DNA of 28,433 nt, taken from Syncephalis plumigaleata. Lineage: Eukaryota; Zoopagomycota; Zoopagomycetes; Zoopagales; Piptocephalidaceae. Below are positions 10,989 to 20,823 of this stretch, piece by piece. The first letter of the stretch is position 1. Every line of letters starts with the position of its first letter. A program made the position numbers and the translations under genes. The DNA lies in contig JAIXMF010000166.1 of the NCBI GenBank assembly GCA_025201365.1, positions 1-28,433 on the forward strand. Reading direction: 5' to 3'. Below the pieces are notes generated by a model. The model ran no database searches. It was not told the DNA's origin and saw nothing but the letters and a program-made list of their open reading frames with translations.

Positions 10989-12320
10989 ATGGCTACTGCT
11001 CGTCATTTCCTCACTGCTGGTCGTAAAATTGTTGCTATCGGGCGTAATTACAGGTATATGAAATATAATAATCATAGTAAAACTATTACGTATATTATTG
11101 CGTCTAAACTATGTTTGTCAATACCGTGTATTAACAGTGAACACGCCAAAGAACTTGGTAATGCTATTCCTAAGGCGCCGTTCTTCTTTCTAAAGCCTAC
11201 GTCATCCTACGTGACTTCACCGGGCAAGATTGAGATTCCAAAAGGCTGCATTGTTCATCATGAAGGTGAATCCTATTTGCTTACGCGTCCATGTATTTAT
11301 TATCATTATCATTATTACTAATATTGCTTGAACCGCTGATTTGCTTGCCAATTACCAGTTGAATTGGGCGTTGTTATTGGTAAAACCGGCAGGGATATTC
11401 CTGCTGTCGAGGCGAATCAATATGTAGCCGGTAACTATTGCTATCAAGCGAACACAAATTGTTGTCATTCTAATACGCGTGGATGCATTTAACTCTAGGC
11501 TATGTACTTGCCGTGGATTTGACGGCCAGAAATTTACAGGCAAATTAACAAATGGACATTTATTCATAGATACTACAATCAATAATATTTACGCATTTAT
11601 ACGTTAATAGGATATTGTTAAGAAGAAGGGATTGCCATGGTCTGCGGCTAAGGGTTTCGACACGTTTACACCAGTGGGGTAGGTCATAGTTTGTAGACTA
11701 TGCTATGCTACATTCATCGCTTATCATTGATTATTCTATAGCAATTTCATTTCAAACGAGGCAATTCCCAATCCTGATGATGTCAATCTATGGCTTAAGG
11801 TATACGAGAAGAAATGACTCGTACACGATATGTCTATCTATCTATCTATCTATCTATATCATTCCACTAACACGAATACACTCTAGGTTGACGGTGAAAC
11901 ACGTCAGAATGGTAATACACGCGATATGATGTTCAAGTAAGTATAGGCATATCATTTATATCTACATCTATCTCTGTCTAAGTAAATAACCTATATTGCT
12001 ACTATGTAGGATTCCTCAGTTGGTTGAACACGTCAGTGGTATTATGCGATTGGAACCGGGTGATCTTATTCTTACAGGTAAATGGAAATATCCTCTCCCT
12101 TCATCTCATCTCCTTACCTTTATTACATTCATTATTGACGATGTATATATATATATATATCTGTATATATTGTGTAGGTACTCCCAAGGGTGTAGGACCA
12201 ATTAGTCCTGGTCAAAAAATGACAGCCGGACTACAACTGCCTCATGGTTCATTATTGAGTGAAATTCAATTTGAGGCCGTCGAACGACAAGGTGTCTTCA
12301 ACATTGAACATCATATGTAG
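10989..12320 (+). CDS. FAHD1: FAHD1-type fumarylacetoacetate hydrolase family protein (acylpyruvase/oxaloacetate decarboxylase)
   Basis: Nine exons: 10989-11053, 11138-11265, 11359-11430, 11499-11539, 11611-11678, 11742-11799, 11887-11936, 12010-12077, 12178-12320. They give 230 residues, close to the human length. Family members hydrolyse acylpyruvates and decarboxylate oxaloacetate in mitochondria. Visible motifs are KIVAIGRNY, FFFLKPTSSY, the metal-binding HHEVELGVVIG, VLAVDLTARNLQ, KGLPWSAAKGFD, VNLWLKVDGETRQ and LEPGDLILTGTPKGVGP. An in-frame ATG at 10974 would add five residues; the one at 10989 (ACC-ATG) has the better context. Intron 4 (11540-11610) has a GC donor. Intron 6 holds a (TATC)n repeat and intron 8 a TATATA run. 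It converges on the neighbouring minus-strand gene with only 92 nt between stop codons. Confidence 0.94.
11540..11610 (+). other. GC-AG intron (FAHD1 intron 4)
   Basis: The exon ends TTACAG and the intron begins GCAAAT and ends TTAATAG. The join gives ARNLQ-DIVKKKGLPWS in phase 0, matching the family. No GT donor is available at this boundary. Confidence 0.85.
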
Positions 12321-12412
12321 ACCGTTGCATTTATTATATTTCATATATATATATATTTGTGTGTGTGTTTGCGTGTGTGTGGCTTAGTGATGTAGTTCAT
12401 TGCTACGATTCA

Positions 12413-13480
12413 TTAGTATAATACGTAAGCCTTGATCGGGAATTTGTCATCCGATTCTCGTGAAATAAATGAACGACCATGAATATTACGCGCAAATCGA
12501 TATGCCTTCTCTTCATTCTCTAATTGAATAATGAATCGATGCGACGATGATGCATTCGTTCTATTGGACGTGTATTAGCAATAGTGCTGCTCATTAAATG
12601 TACTCACTCGATACTTACGGTGGTGGTATATCTATTACCACTGGTTCAAATTGATCGGATGGATCCCGGTCTCGTTGTAGACGTTTTGCATCCTCCGTGT
12701 TAGCATACCATGGCAGTCCGGTGATCAATACAGATCGTCCAGATGCGCCGGCAACATGTGGATGCTCTTTAAATGGTTCACACGTCACCTAAACACACCA
12801 CAACATGTCCGATGAGTATACGAATCATTCTGTATCAATCTAGTCTACTTACAAATTTGCCTTTTAGTTGGCGACCACCGAGGAAACTATTATGTGCCGT
12901 GGCCATAAATAGAATGGCCGCTTCAGGACTCGTGAATGTAACGGCTGCATTTCTAATAACGTGTATTCTATTATGCTCACGATCAAATACGACTATGTAT
13001 AATATGCCCGGAATAAATCACTATAAGTATGCTATCGTTTCATCACGAGAGTGTACTACTTACTTGACTCAACTTCCTCGGATGGAATTTGCGCTCGTTG
13101 CACTAAATGCATAATATCGCGTGTAGTTATTGTATTATTGATACCATCCAGTAAAACATATCGAGTGGGTGGATCATTGCTTCCCGTGACTATTGATGAC
13201 ATATAAATACGTTAATACATTATTATAAGATACATATACACATATACAGATAAGCAATAAGATACATACGTAAGAAAAGCTGGTTTTCCGTAATTTTAAG
13301 CGGTAAACGTTCGGGTTGTTTCTCCCAGTTACGCTGAAGCATTGTGGGATCGGGAGCATTGCTCTTTTTCTGACTTAGTGATCTTGCTGCATGGAATAAG
13401 CAGACACTCGAAGGACGTAGTGCAGGTGCAGCTGCTGTTAATACGCGTCGCGTTAAAGTACGAGCAAGTAGATTGTTCAT
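12413..13480 (-). CDS. predicted mitochondrial RNA-binding protein with two RRM-like domains
   Basis: Five exons on the minus strand: 13480-13270, 13189-13064, 12992-12853, 12788-12619, 12560-12413, giving 264 residues; all phases agree. The N-terminus (MNNLLARTLTRRVL, then LFHAARSLS) is rich in Arg, Ser and Ala with no acid residues, as in a mitochondrial presequence. Residues about 80-160 read as an RRM: RYVLLDGI as the RNP2 strand and RNAAVTFTSPEAAILFM as the RNP1 strand. Residues about 177-255 read as a second one: RSVLITGLPW, and later HRFIIQLENEEKAYRFARNI. Aromatic RNP residues are partly lost, so RNA binding is inferred. I do not recognise a named orthologue. It diverges from the TMEM19 gene 172 nt away. 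Confidence 0.8.
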
Positions 13481-13652
13481 TGTAAATAATAAAAGATCTG
13501 CAAAAAAAGAAGAAAACAAAGCTCGTCCGTTATCATCGTTTGTTATCATCACACACACACAAATCTATTATTCAAAATTCAATATCAGTCTATTATCTCT
13601 GTTCAGTTGTCTTCACTCGAGTCGTGTACTAGCCATCTATATTATTATTGCA
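13481..13652. promoter_or_regulatory. short bidirectional promoter region
   Basis: The 172 nt between two divergent start codons must hold both promoters and both 5' leaders. It contains an (AC)n run at about 13550-13560 and an A-rich stretch near 13500-13520. No specific factor site is claimed. Confidence 0.55.
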
Positions 13653-14945
13653 ATGCAGCTCATATACGCATTAGCACTCGGTCTATTGACAGCTTATGAC
13701 TCTGTCAGGAAACGACGTTTAACACCTTCCGGGGCAGTAGCAGCAATGCTAGTTGGTATTGCCACAGCTTATAACCCTTCCAACGTGTTTACCGTTCTAT
13801 TATTCGGCTTCTTTCTCACTTCTTCCAAACTTACAAAGGTAAAGTCTAGCGAGGGAAGGAGACTACGTGATACTTGACTGAACAGCCTACGATAGTGGAG
13901 TGCCAAACGAAAACCACGAGTAGAAGAGCATGACGTGCAAGAAGGTAAGCGAATAACATCGGATAACATTGCTGCTGCTGCTGCTGCTACGTTAACAAGC
14001 ACGCACACGCACACATTTGGTAAACATATAATATGATAATGCTCAGCCAAACAAGGAAGAAATGCTGTTCAAGTGTTATGCAACAGCTTTGTCGGCACGA
14101 TATTAGCCATGTCATACGCGTATTACCATTGGCATCAATGGGATATACCACCAGCATTTGGGAGTAATCCGATAGATTCAAGAATCATACTCGGTGCTAT
14201 TGGGTAAGTGAGAAGAGACATAGAGGGATATATAAATAATACTAATATTGGCTATTCTAGATTTTATGCTTGTTGCTGTGGAGATACGGTATTTAAAGAA
14301 CTACCTAGATTGCCATTACATTGCACTAACCAGTAAGCAACAGTGGGCCAGTGAGTTGGGCGTACTGAGTGAAACGGAACCGCGTCTCATTACTACACTT
14401 CGACAGGTGATATCAGCGATGATTATAGATGCAATAACTAATATACATACAACATGTATATGTATATGTATACACGATATTGAATTGAATAGGTACCCGC
14501 AGGGACTAATGGTGCTGTGAGTCTTATCGGGCTTATCGCCTCATTCACTGCTGGCAAGCTCATGGCATTATTAGCGGGAATTTGTCTATGGTTTGAGGGT
14601 TGTCATGACATTTCATGGATGAAACTTGTACTCGCCGGTGGACTAGCGGGACTTGGTGGATCATTGGTGAGTTTCTCTTCTACAGCGAATATACAAGCAT
14701 TGACTGATGAACTACGTACTAGATTGACTCGTTGCTCGGTGCCACACTTCAGCCATCCTATCGTACATCGCGTAATGGTGTGTCGGAACAGCGTTCAGCT
14801 GGATGTGAGCATATCTCGGGAATACCATTACTAAACAACAATCAGGTGGGTATGCTATTGGATTCGCATAAACATTCATTTGACGTGCTATTAGGTCAAT
14901 TTTATTTCCTCACTACTCACTGTAGGAATCATTATACTATTATAG
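13653..14945 (+). CDS. TMEM19: TMEM19/DUF92 family integral membrane protein
   Basis: Eight exons: 13653-13838, 13896-13944, 14047-14203, 14261-14288, 14344-14406, 14493-14666, 14723-14845, 14895-14945, giving 276 residues (human about 336). Diagnostic blocks are TPSGAVAAMLVG, FFLTSSKLTKW, GRNAVQVLCNSF, GDTWASELG, the EPRLITTLRQVPAGTNGAVS loop, LAGGLAGLGGSL, IDSLLGATLQ, ISGIPLLNNNQ and the short final exon VNFISSLLTVG. Plant DUF92 relatives such as VTE6 act as phytyl-phosphate kinases; the fungal substrate is unknown. Exon 4 is only 28 nt. Reading on past 14845 stays open to 15046 but loses the conserved VNFISSLL end, so the last 49-nt intron is preferred. Confidence 0.9.
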
Positions 14946-15783
14946 ATGATAGCATATCTACCGTGTGTGATTCAAGACACATCTACAGCAATTCTAATTG
15001 CTTTCTTACATTATTATTTGAATTAAAAGTTGTTGTTGATTTTTGATATCAAGTATGTGCTATGTTACCATTAGTCTAATGTGATTGCACGAGCATCAGT
15101 CAGTGGGTTGCTTATTGCCAAGATATTATTCTAGAAGCATGAGCTATCCCTCGGCATATTCATGAAGTTAACCACCCCACACCACATGCATATTAATCAG
15201 CTCGAAACATCGCCTTTAGCCTAGAGCACGCCATTTCCATATGTATTCGACGTGACACGTTTTCGCGTACCATAGTTCTCACGTTTGATGTTCGCTCGAA
15301 TGTTGTACTCCAGTTGTGAAACAGTCATTAATGTGTATGATGTTATAGTATATACAGCATCAAGGCAGTGGCTAATGCGGGAAAGGTAGACAAGAGAAGA
15401 TGAGACAAGGAAACCTCGCCGTCAATCAGTACCTTTAAAATACAAGCTGAAACACAAGCATATGTAAATTCATTTATATTAATGAAAACCAAACAAACAA
15501 AACTGTATATACCAGCATCTAAATTAGTCAGCTATAAATACGGAATACGCAGTAGGTATTAATACCGATTTAATAATTCATTAAATAAATAATAATAAAG
15601 ATAATTACTTGCTAAAGTGTAGACGGCATACTGGTCAATGTAGCAGCCGAATAATAGGCGTGATGACGGGTACATGCTCACGAATGGCCTTAGGAAGGTC
15701 TGATCATTCTTGTCATACGCCTAGTGAGCATTAAGCTTGCATGGCGGCGTTCAATGCGCAATGAGTACTTGCTTGGCCATCCA

Positions 15784-15789
15784 CACGTG
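15784..15789. promoter_or_regulatory. CACGTG palindrome upstream of LPMO gene
   Basis: Perfect E-box palindrome about 300 nt upstream of the start codon, next to a GTATGTGTATGG run. bHLH factors bind such sites in fungi; function here is inference only. Confidence 0.25.
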
Positions 15790-15872
15790 TATGTGTATGG
15801 GTATATGTGTAACTATCGGGAAACTCTATATTGCATGTTTCTTGGTTAGCATTGCTAAAGGCGAATCTCCAA

Positions 15873-15879
15873 TATAAAA
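15873..15879 (+). promoter_or_regulatory. TATA box of the AA11 LPMO gene
   Basis: TATAAAA preceded by CCAA, 209 nt before the ATG. This would place the transcription start near 15905 with a leader of about 180 nt that includes a CT-rich tract. Confidence 0.5.
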
Positions 15880-16087
15880 GTAGCCGATGAATTACGGCAA
15901 ATTAGAACAGTAATTCACTATTCATTGCAACATTATTTCAGTAACGAACAATACATTCGTTGTTTGCTCGCTCGCTCGTTCTCTTCTACGTTTCAAGGTT
16001 CACGACAATTAAGTGCCGGTCACTTAATACTACGAATACTCTCTCTCTCTCTATTTACTTTACGCTATACGCCAACAACATTGCAAA

Positions 16088-17359
16088 ATGTATCAATCCA
16101 CTTGGACTCTCATTTCCGCTGTCGCTGCCTTGATGGTATTCGTCGCGTCTCCAGCTTACGCTCATATGGAAATGTCCAAACCACCACCACGAGGCTCCAA
16201 GTTTGGTCCGGACAAGGCAAACATCGACTATTCCAACACCAGTCCGACTCATCAAATTTGTAAGGGCAAGCCTGCCGGTGCCATTGTCGCGACGTACTCG
16301 GCCGGATCCTCGGTCGATGTCGAGATTGTCGGTGGTGCCCCACATAACGGCGGACATTGCCAGTTCTCGCTGTCGTATGACGGCGGTAAGACGTTCGTCG
16401 TCATCCAGGATGTCATGGATAATTGTCTCATTGCATCCACGAAATACAGTGTATCCATTCCAGCCACAGCTCCCAGTGCCGACAAGGCCATCTTCGCTTG
16501 GAGTTGGATTAACGCCACCGGTAATCGCGAGTATTACATGAACTGCGCCGATATCACTATCAAGGGCAAGCAAGGCGGTAGTATCACTGGTCCAAAGATG
16601 CTCGTGGCAAACATTCTCGGTGGTCCAACTGTACCGGAATTCCCCAATGGTGGTGCCGCGATCGGTCGCAAACTGTTTGCCGAACGTCCCAAGATCACCG
16701 TTAATGGTAGTGGCGCTGCAGCTTCATCACCCGATAAATACGAGACCTCCACGCCATCGACTCCCTCTGACGCTGATCAAGACGACGCAGAAGATAGCGC
16801 AGATAATAAGAAGTCAACTCCATCTGATGCTGGCGATGGCACTTATTATGAATCGGACAGCACGTCTGAGGAATCATATGACAGCACGTCGGGTTCCTCG
16901 AAGAATACCTCAACTACCCAGACAAAGAGTGATAACAAGGGTGCTGATTCAAAATCCACTCAATCAACAAGTGAAGATGGCGAATCCGCCGCTAATGCTA
17001 CTACATCAGCTCCTTACGGCAATGCCAATGACTATTCATCAGAGGCTAAGACTAAGCCACCAACGAAGAACAACAGCAACAAGAATGGCAATGCTGCAGA
17101 TAGTGATGATAAAGCTACTGTCGCAGAACCTACCAAGCCAGCTCCTGTCTCTGGTGGTAAATGCAAATCCGAAGGTTTCCGTTGCAGTGGAGGCAGTCAG
17201 TTTATCGTGTGCGGTCCAGCAGGGGATGTCACCATGAACTGCGGTGCTGGCACCGTTTGCACTCAAGATGGCAGTAACATTCGCTGTGACTATCCTAGTG
17301 GTGGCAAGACACCAAGCACGCCTAGTACTAAAGCTACTAACAAGTCAACTTACTACTAG
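16088..17359 (+). CDS. secreted AA11-type lytic polysaccharide monooxygenase with C-terminal CBM19-like module
   Basis: Intronless, 423 residues. Signal peptide 1-25 ends SPAYA, leaving His26 as residue 1 of the mature protein, as needed for the copper histidine brace. His86 in GGAPHNGGHCQF is the second ligand, and Tyr150 in GNREYYMNC is the expected axial tyrosine. Cys58/91/113/153 can form the core disulphides. The WSWINATGNREYYMNCADI block is characteristic of AA11, a chitin-oxidising family. Residues about 205-355 form a Ser/Thr/Asp-rich linker. Residues 357-403 form a six-Cys module (359, 366, 375, 385, 391, 400) with FIVCGPAG and CGAGTVCTQDG, as in chitin-binding CBM19. It is expected to act outside the cell on chitin, for cell-wall remodelling or feeding. 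It is the most GC-rich gene of the window and one of three without introns. Confidence 0.9.
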   Translation: MYQSTWTLISAVAALMVFVASPAYAHMEMSKPPPRGSKFGPDKANIDYSNTSPTHQICKGKPAGAIVATYSAGSSVDVEIVGGAPHNGGHCQFSLSYDGGKTFVVIQDVMDNCLIASTKYSVSIPATAPSADKAIFAWSWINATGNREYYMNCADITIKGKQGGSITGPKMLVANILGGPTVPEFPNGGAAIGRKLFAERPKITVNGSGAAASSPDKYETSTPSTPSDADQDDAEDSADNKKSTPSDAGDGTYYESDSTSEESYDSTSGSSKNTSTTQTKSDNKGADSKSTQSTSEDGESAANATTSAPYGNANDYSSEAKTKPPTKNNSNKNGNAADSDDKATVAEPTKPAPVSGGKCKSEGFRCSGGSQFIVCGPAGDVTMNCGAGTVCTQDGSNIRCDYPSGGKTPSTPSTKATNKSTYY

Positions 17360-17436
17360 TTGGATTTATGAAGGAGAGTGGGTATTTTAACGTGATAATT
17401 GAATTGGATACCGATAAAAGCATAACGACTGTTGCA

Positions 17437-17442
17437 AATAAA
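17437..17442 (+). terminator. putative poly(A) signal of LPMO gene
   Basis: AATAAA 77 nt after the stop, inside the 249-nt convergent spacer shared with INTS9. Confidence 0.4.
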
Positions 17443-17608
17443 CGATTGTAGTTCTTACTAGATTCAGCATGGCATGTAGCCACTTATACATTATTACATT
17501 ATTACATGAATTATAAGCGTCAATTTGTTATTTGTATCAATATTTACTTCATTAACCGCATTATTGGCATATGCAATGTAATCTATAATCATTCATGTAA
17601 TAATTCGT

Positions 17609-20303
17609 CTACAATTCAATCAGAAGCTCCTTTAGCAACTGTGTCATTACTTGCAACGCCATCTCGTTATCCGTAATGAGTTGAGATCGATCGCGTCCAA
17701 GCATTAGTCGAATGTGAGCATTGTTCCATTGTGCTTGTATACTAACTTCTTCACCTAGATTGGCATCTCCATCAACTGTTATTTGTTGCATACGTAGCTA
17801 TTTTCATGGAGAGAAAGAGAGAAAGAGAGAAAGAGAGAAAGAGAGAAAGAGAGAAAGAGGATAAGTAGCAGAAATGACACGACACATTACTAGACATCCA
17901 CTTACATGTTCCATTCGGTGTAATAGATCATTGACAGGTATATTCCCGTAGAGTGATCGTCCAGCACTGGATGAACCACTCGATTGATGCGCACTATCCA
18001 ATAGCGCTAGCTGTTGTTGTTCAGCCTCAGTTAACGGCTCAATAAACAATTCACCATGTCGCCAAGAGAGTGTCGCGGCACACTGAGCCACCTCCACATT
18101 GGCACCAATGGGTCTTAGCCATAATTGTCGTGCCACCTATTGTTTGAATTTAGTATACGCTAGGGAATAACAACAACCACCATCATTCGCGGATTACTTA
18201 CTGATTCCGACATCCATGCTTGTCGGTCATGTGTGCCATTCAACGTGGTATCATCGTTCAATCCATGATCCAAATGTAGAGTATCGCCTGGCTTATAAGT
18301 TGTAACTCGTGGACCGGGCTGTTCTCGAGTATGACTATAAATATGCTCGGGTACTAGATATCTAGCATTGTCTGGCAAATGACTCGGTAAGCTTTGTCGA
18401 CATATCTCCGGGGTTAGGCGCAAGTCAATGGGACATTTGATCACTTCAGCCATAACCGTACCAAAGGGTTGTATCGCTTCTGCTGTATCAATCCTTGGAT
18501 CTTTATCATTTCCATTGTTGTATGAATCATTAGTACTGCTACTACTAATACTAATAGAATCAACGTGTTACTTACCCGTAAATATAATCGCATTCTTAGT
18601 ATTGTTCTTCCACATTGATAGCATGTGCACAACTGGACCCGCACACAATGATGGATCTCCGGCGAAAACAATACATGGCTCACGATAACGCTGCATAAAA
18701 TCCGTGTTGAATTCAGGATAATAGCTAATACGACCCGATTTGACTAGACTATCATCGATGAGTGGGTTTTCAGGAACGTACATTCGATCGCGGTAAGGTG
18801 ATTGCATCCTAGTAAATAACAATGAAATAGACGGTCAATCTCGCTTCATCGCCTATTTGATTCATGCCTTACCATTCACCCAAGATATCGGAATACAGTC
18901 GAGATCGATCACCCATACTAGATATAACAAAGATCGGTGTAAATAGATTAGCCTTCTCCAATAGATTGGTAAGTATCATTAATAGATCAAAGTGAACACC
19001 ATGAGGATACATAGGCAATAGTAGATTACCACCACGTCTAATCACAGTAGCTAATAAATAGTAGTAGTAGTAGTAGAGTTAGTCAATGATGGTAATAACG
19101 ACTATTATGATTATTATGATTATTGAATGAATACGAACAAACATGATCCTTGAATCGTTCCATCATTGATGCGACTGGCATGGCTGGATCGCGTCGAATA
19201 TCGGCCACGAGTGCCACCGATAATGGATTGTCGAATACGCTTGGCTCGAATGCCATCGGATGAAGTCCGCCCATCATTGAACTAGACGACACGTAGGCTA
19301 ACTATCATGGCGTTAGAGAGACATAGTAATGATGATCATGATAAGATGACACTAGTACTGCTTACACATAATGATTCACGACATATTCTCCAGTTGGCAC
19401 TACCCAAGCAATATCCGGAACTATAAGCAATTACCGATATATTACCCACTAGTCTCTATTACAATGATAGATTGGTAAGGGATAGTAAGTTGTAATGGAT
19501 GCTAACTACTTACAACGTGTTCGTGATATCTAATTTCTTGCACTCGTGCTAGACTACGTTCAATGTCATCCTTAGTGTAGATAGAACGATAATTACTCGT
19601 TGGAATCGTTCTTTTTATGATAGAGAGCAGTTATTAGTGTATATTTCTCATAGTACAACACCAAACCTACCCTTCATCCCATTGCTGACGAGCATTCTCC
19701 AATCCAAATTGTTTCCACAATTCTTCCATATAAATTCTATAGTGCGATATTATGAGCATTAGTCAATACTATAACAATAAATATGAGTAATATCGTGCAG
19801 CTTGCCTGGCAAAGATAACAGTTGGTTCTGTGGCAAGGATTCTACCCTGAAAATGATGTCGCTCCGTCAAGTAAGGAAGTGCGGCAGCCTGCCAGTAATT
19901 GGAAAGTAACCAGATATCGACAGTGGATAAATCGATATCCTGCGGTAGTTCTGGCAATGGAAAACTTGCTGATGCAAGTCTGCCAACTGTACGCGTATTA
20001 CTAGTCCCCACTATTCCATTCGATTTACTCGCTGCTGCTGCTACACTACCCTCCTTAGTATCGATAGTAATTGGCGCGTTGCTCGGTGTCGCGTCATTAC
20101 CACCATATTGTGTGGTGCTAGCGGTGTTTTCCAAGCGGTGCACGTCTAAACCGGCATCCAGCAGAATGCGTACGTCATCCAGTTCTAAAAGAAACCATGG
20201 TCGATCCTTGCCATAGCAATGCTACTTATGCTAGTTAACGGTACTGCTACTGCTAGCGAATACTGAATTGCCTACTACTACTACCACCACTTACAATGCG
20301 CAT
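17609..20303 (-). CDS. INTS9: Integrator complex subunit 9 (catalytically dead MBL/beta-CASP protein)
   Basis: Eleven coding exons on the minus strand: 20303-20295, 20221-19806, 19736-19671, 19610-19514, 19455-19366, 19301-19139, 19050-18873, 18808-18576, 18500-18202, 18136-17906, 17797-17609. They give 656 residues; human INTS9 has 658. Matching blocks run the whole length: ILLDAGLD; IDLSTVDIWLLSNYW and ALPYLTE; ILATEPTV; IYMEELW; AYSSGYCLGSANW; RRGGNLLLPMYPHGV; the beta-CASP stretch PCIVFAGDPSL and NAIIFTDP; KCPIDLRL; and the C-terminal NIPVNDLL. The metallo-beta-lactamase HxHxDH motif is replaced by SNYWQAAALP (110-119), as in animal INTS9. So its role would be as the INTS11 partner in the RNA cleavage module. 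Residues about 31-92 form a low-complexity insert. Intron 2 is GC-AG, and intron 6 needs an unusual GTTCGT donor. CPSF2 was considered and fits worse. Confidence 0.93.
17810..17857 (+). repeat. AGAGAAAG tandem repeat, six copies, in last INTS9 intron
   Basis: Six perfect 8-nt units inside the intron 17798-17905. On the transcribed minus strand it is a CTTTCTCT polypyrimidine run shortly upstream of the 3' splice site (CAG-free, ending AATAG). It may act as an extended polypyrimidine tract and is likely length-variable. Confidence 0.9.
19737..19805 (-). other. GC-AG intron (INTS9 intron 2)
   Basis: Read on the minus strand, the exon ends TTTGCCAG and the intron begins GCAAGC and ends CACTATAG. 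The arginine codon is completed across the junction (AG+A) in the conserved EPTV-x-x-x-R, followed by IYMEELW. No GT donor gives the right phase. Confidence 0.87.
20295..20303 (-). other. 9-nt first coding exon of INTS9
   Basis: Three codons (M-R-I), then GTAAGT. The acceptor at 20222 joins them to HCYGKDRPWF. The result aligns with the conserved INTS9 start M-K-L-Y-C. No other in-frame ATG upstream of ILLDAGLD gives this start. Confidence 0.75.
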
Positions 20304-20669
20304 TATGATAAATAAACAAAGAGAAATACAACAATATTAAAAGCAATTGAATTAATATGCAATCATTTTATTTTTATTTGTGCAACTGATTTACAATATT
20401 AATCGCCTTGTTGTGCTAATCGTATCGTCACTAATATTTGACCATGTTAGATCAGCTAATGTGCATACTAACAACAGCCAGTATGACTGCAATCAAGTTG
20501 AAGCTATTTGCCTACAAGTATACCAATCAAATAGCCAAGCTCAATGATATAATATCATTTAATCAACATGTCACTCATTATGTTTGCATGTCATTTATTA
20601 TTGCATGACATCAGGGCATTGGGGATTGAAGTAGCTGTTCGGGTACTATTCGCTCTTTTGCAAGCAGTA

Positions 20670-20726
20670 GTTCGTGCATTGTTTAATGCCATTAAGCGAC
20701 TATAGTTCATCAAGTGTTGCACGAAC
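20670..20726. repeat. inverted repeat GTTCGTGCA / TGCACGAAC
   Basis: Perfect 9-bp arms at 20670-20678 and 20718-20726, with a 39-nt spacer, in the divergent spacer. Could be a hairpin or paired factor sites; it may be chance. Confidence 0.4.
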
Positions 20727-20823
20727 AGCCAAGCAATGGTTGTGATTATTCTTCAAGTCAATGGATTTATATTCTATAGAAATTACCGTGTAATACAAAG
20801 AAAATCACAGAATAGAAATAGCG

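Larger units (their letters stand above)
14946..16087. other. 1.1-kb spacer, probably the LPMO upstream regulatory region
   Basis: No credible gene on either strand. ORFs such as the one starting near 15925 run into the LPMO gene in another frame. The right part holds a CACGTG palindrome at 15784-15789, a TATAAAA at 15873-15879 and a (CT)n tract near 16040-16052, just before the start codon. The left part lacks recognisable structure. The length, well above most spacers here, fits a regulated secreted enzyme. Confidence 0.6.

Noticed and set aside
12993-13063. Acceptor TATAG near 13024 for the third exon of the RRM gene
   Set aside because: It brings an in-frame stop. The acceptor just after 12993 (ACATAG on the minus strand) gives an open frame, correct phase and a continuous RRM.
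14846-15046. TMEM19 frame continuing without the last intron
   Set aside because: The extension is unlike the family, whereas splicing out 14846-14894 restores the conserved VNFISSLL ending and a stop at 14945.
16055-16573. 172-codon open frame antisense to the LPMO gene
   Set aside because: It mirrors the codon pattern of the strongly supported LPMO frame and has no recognisable features of its own. The same holds for the other antisense frames across 16110-17266.
17609-20303. CPSF2/Cft2 as identity of the beta-CASP protein
   Set aside because: Length, the IDLSTVD...SNY region, the AYSSGYCLGSANW stretch and the C-terminal part match INTS9 and not CPSF2.
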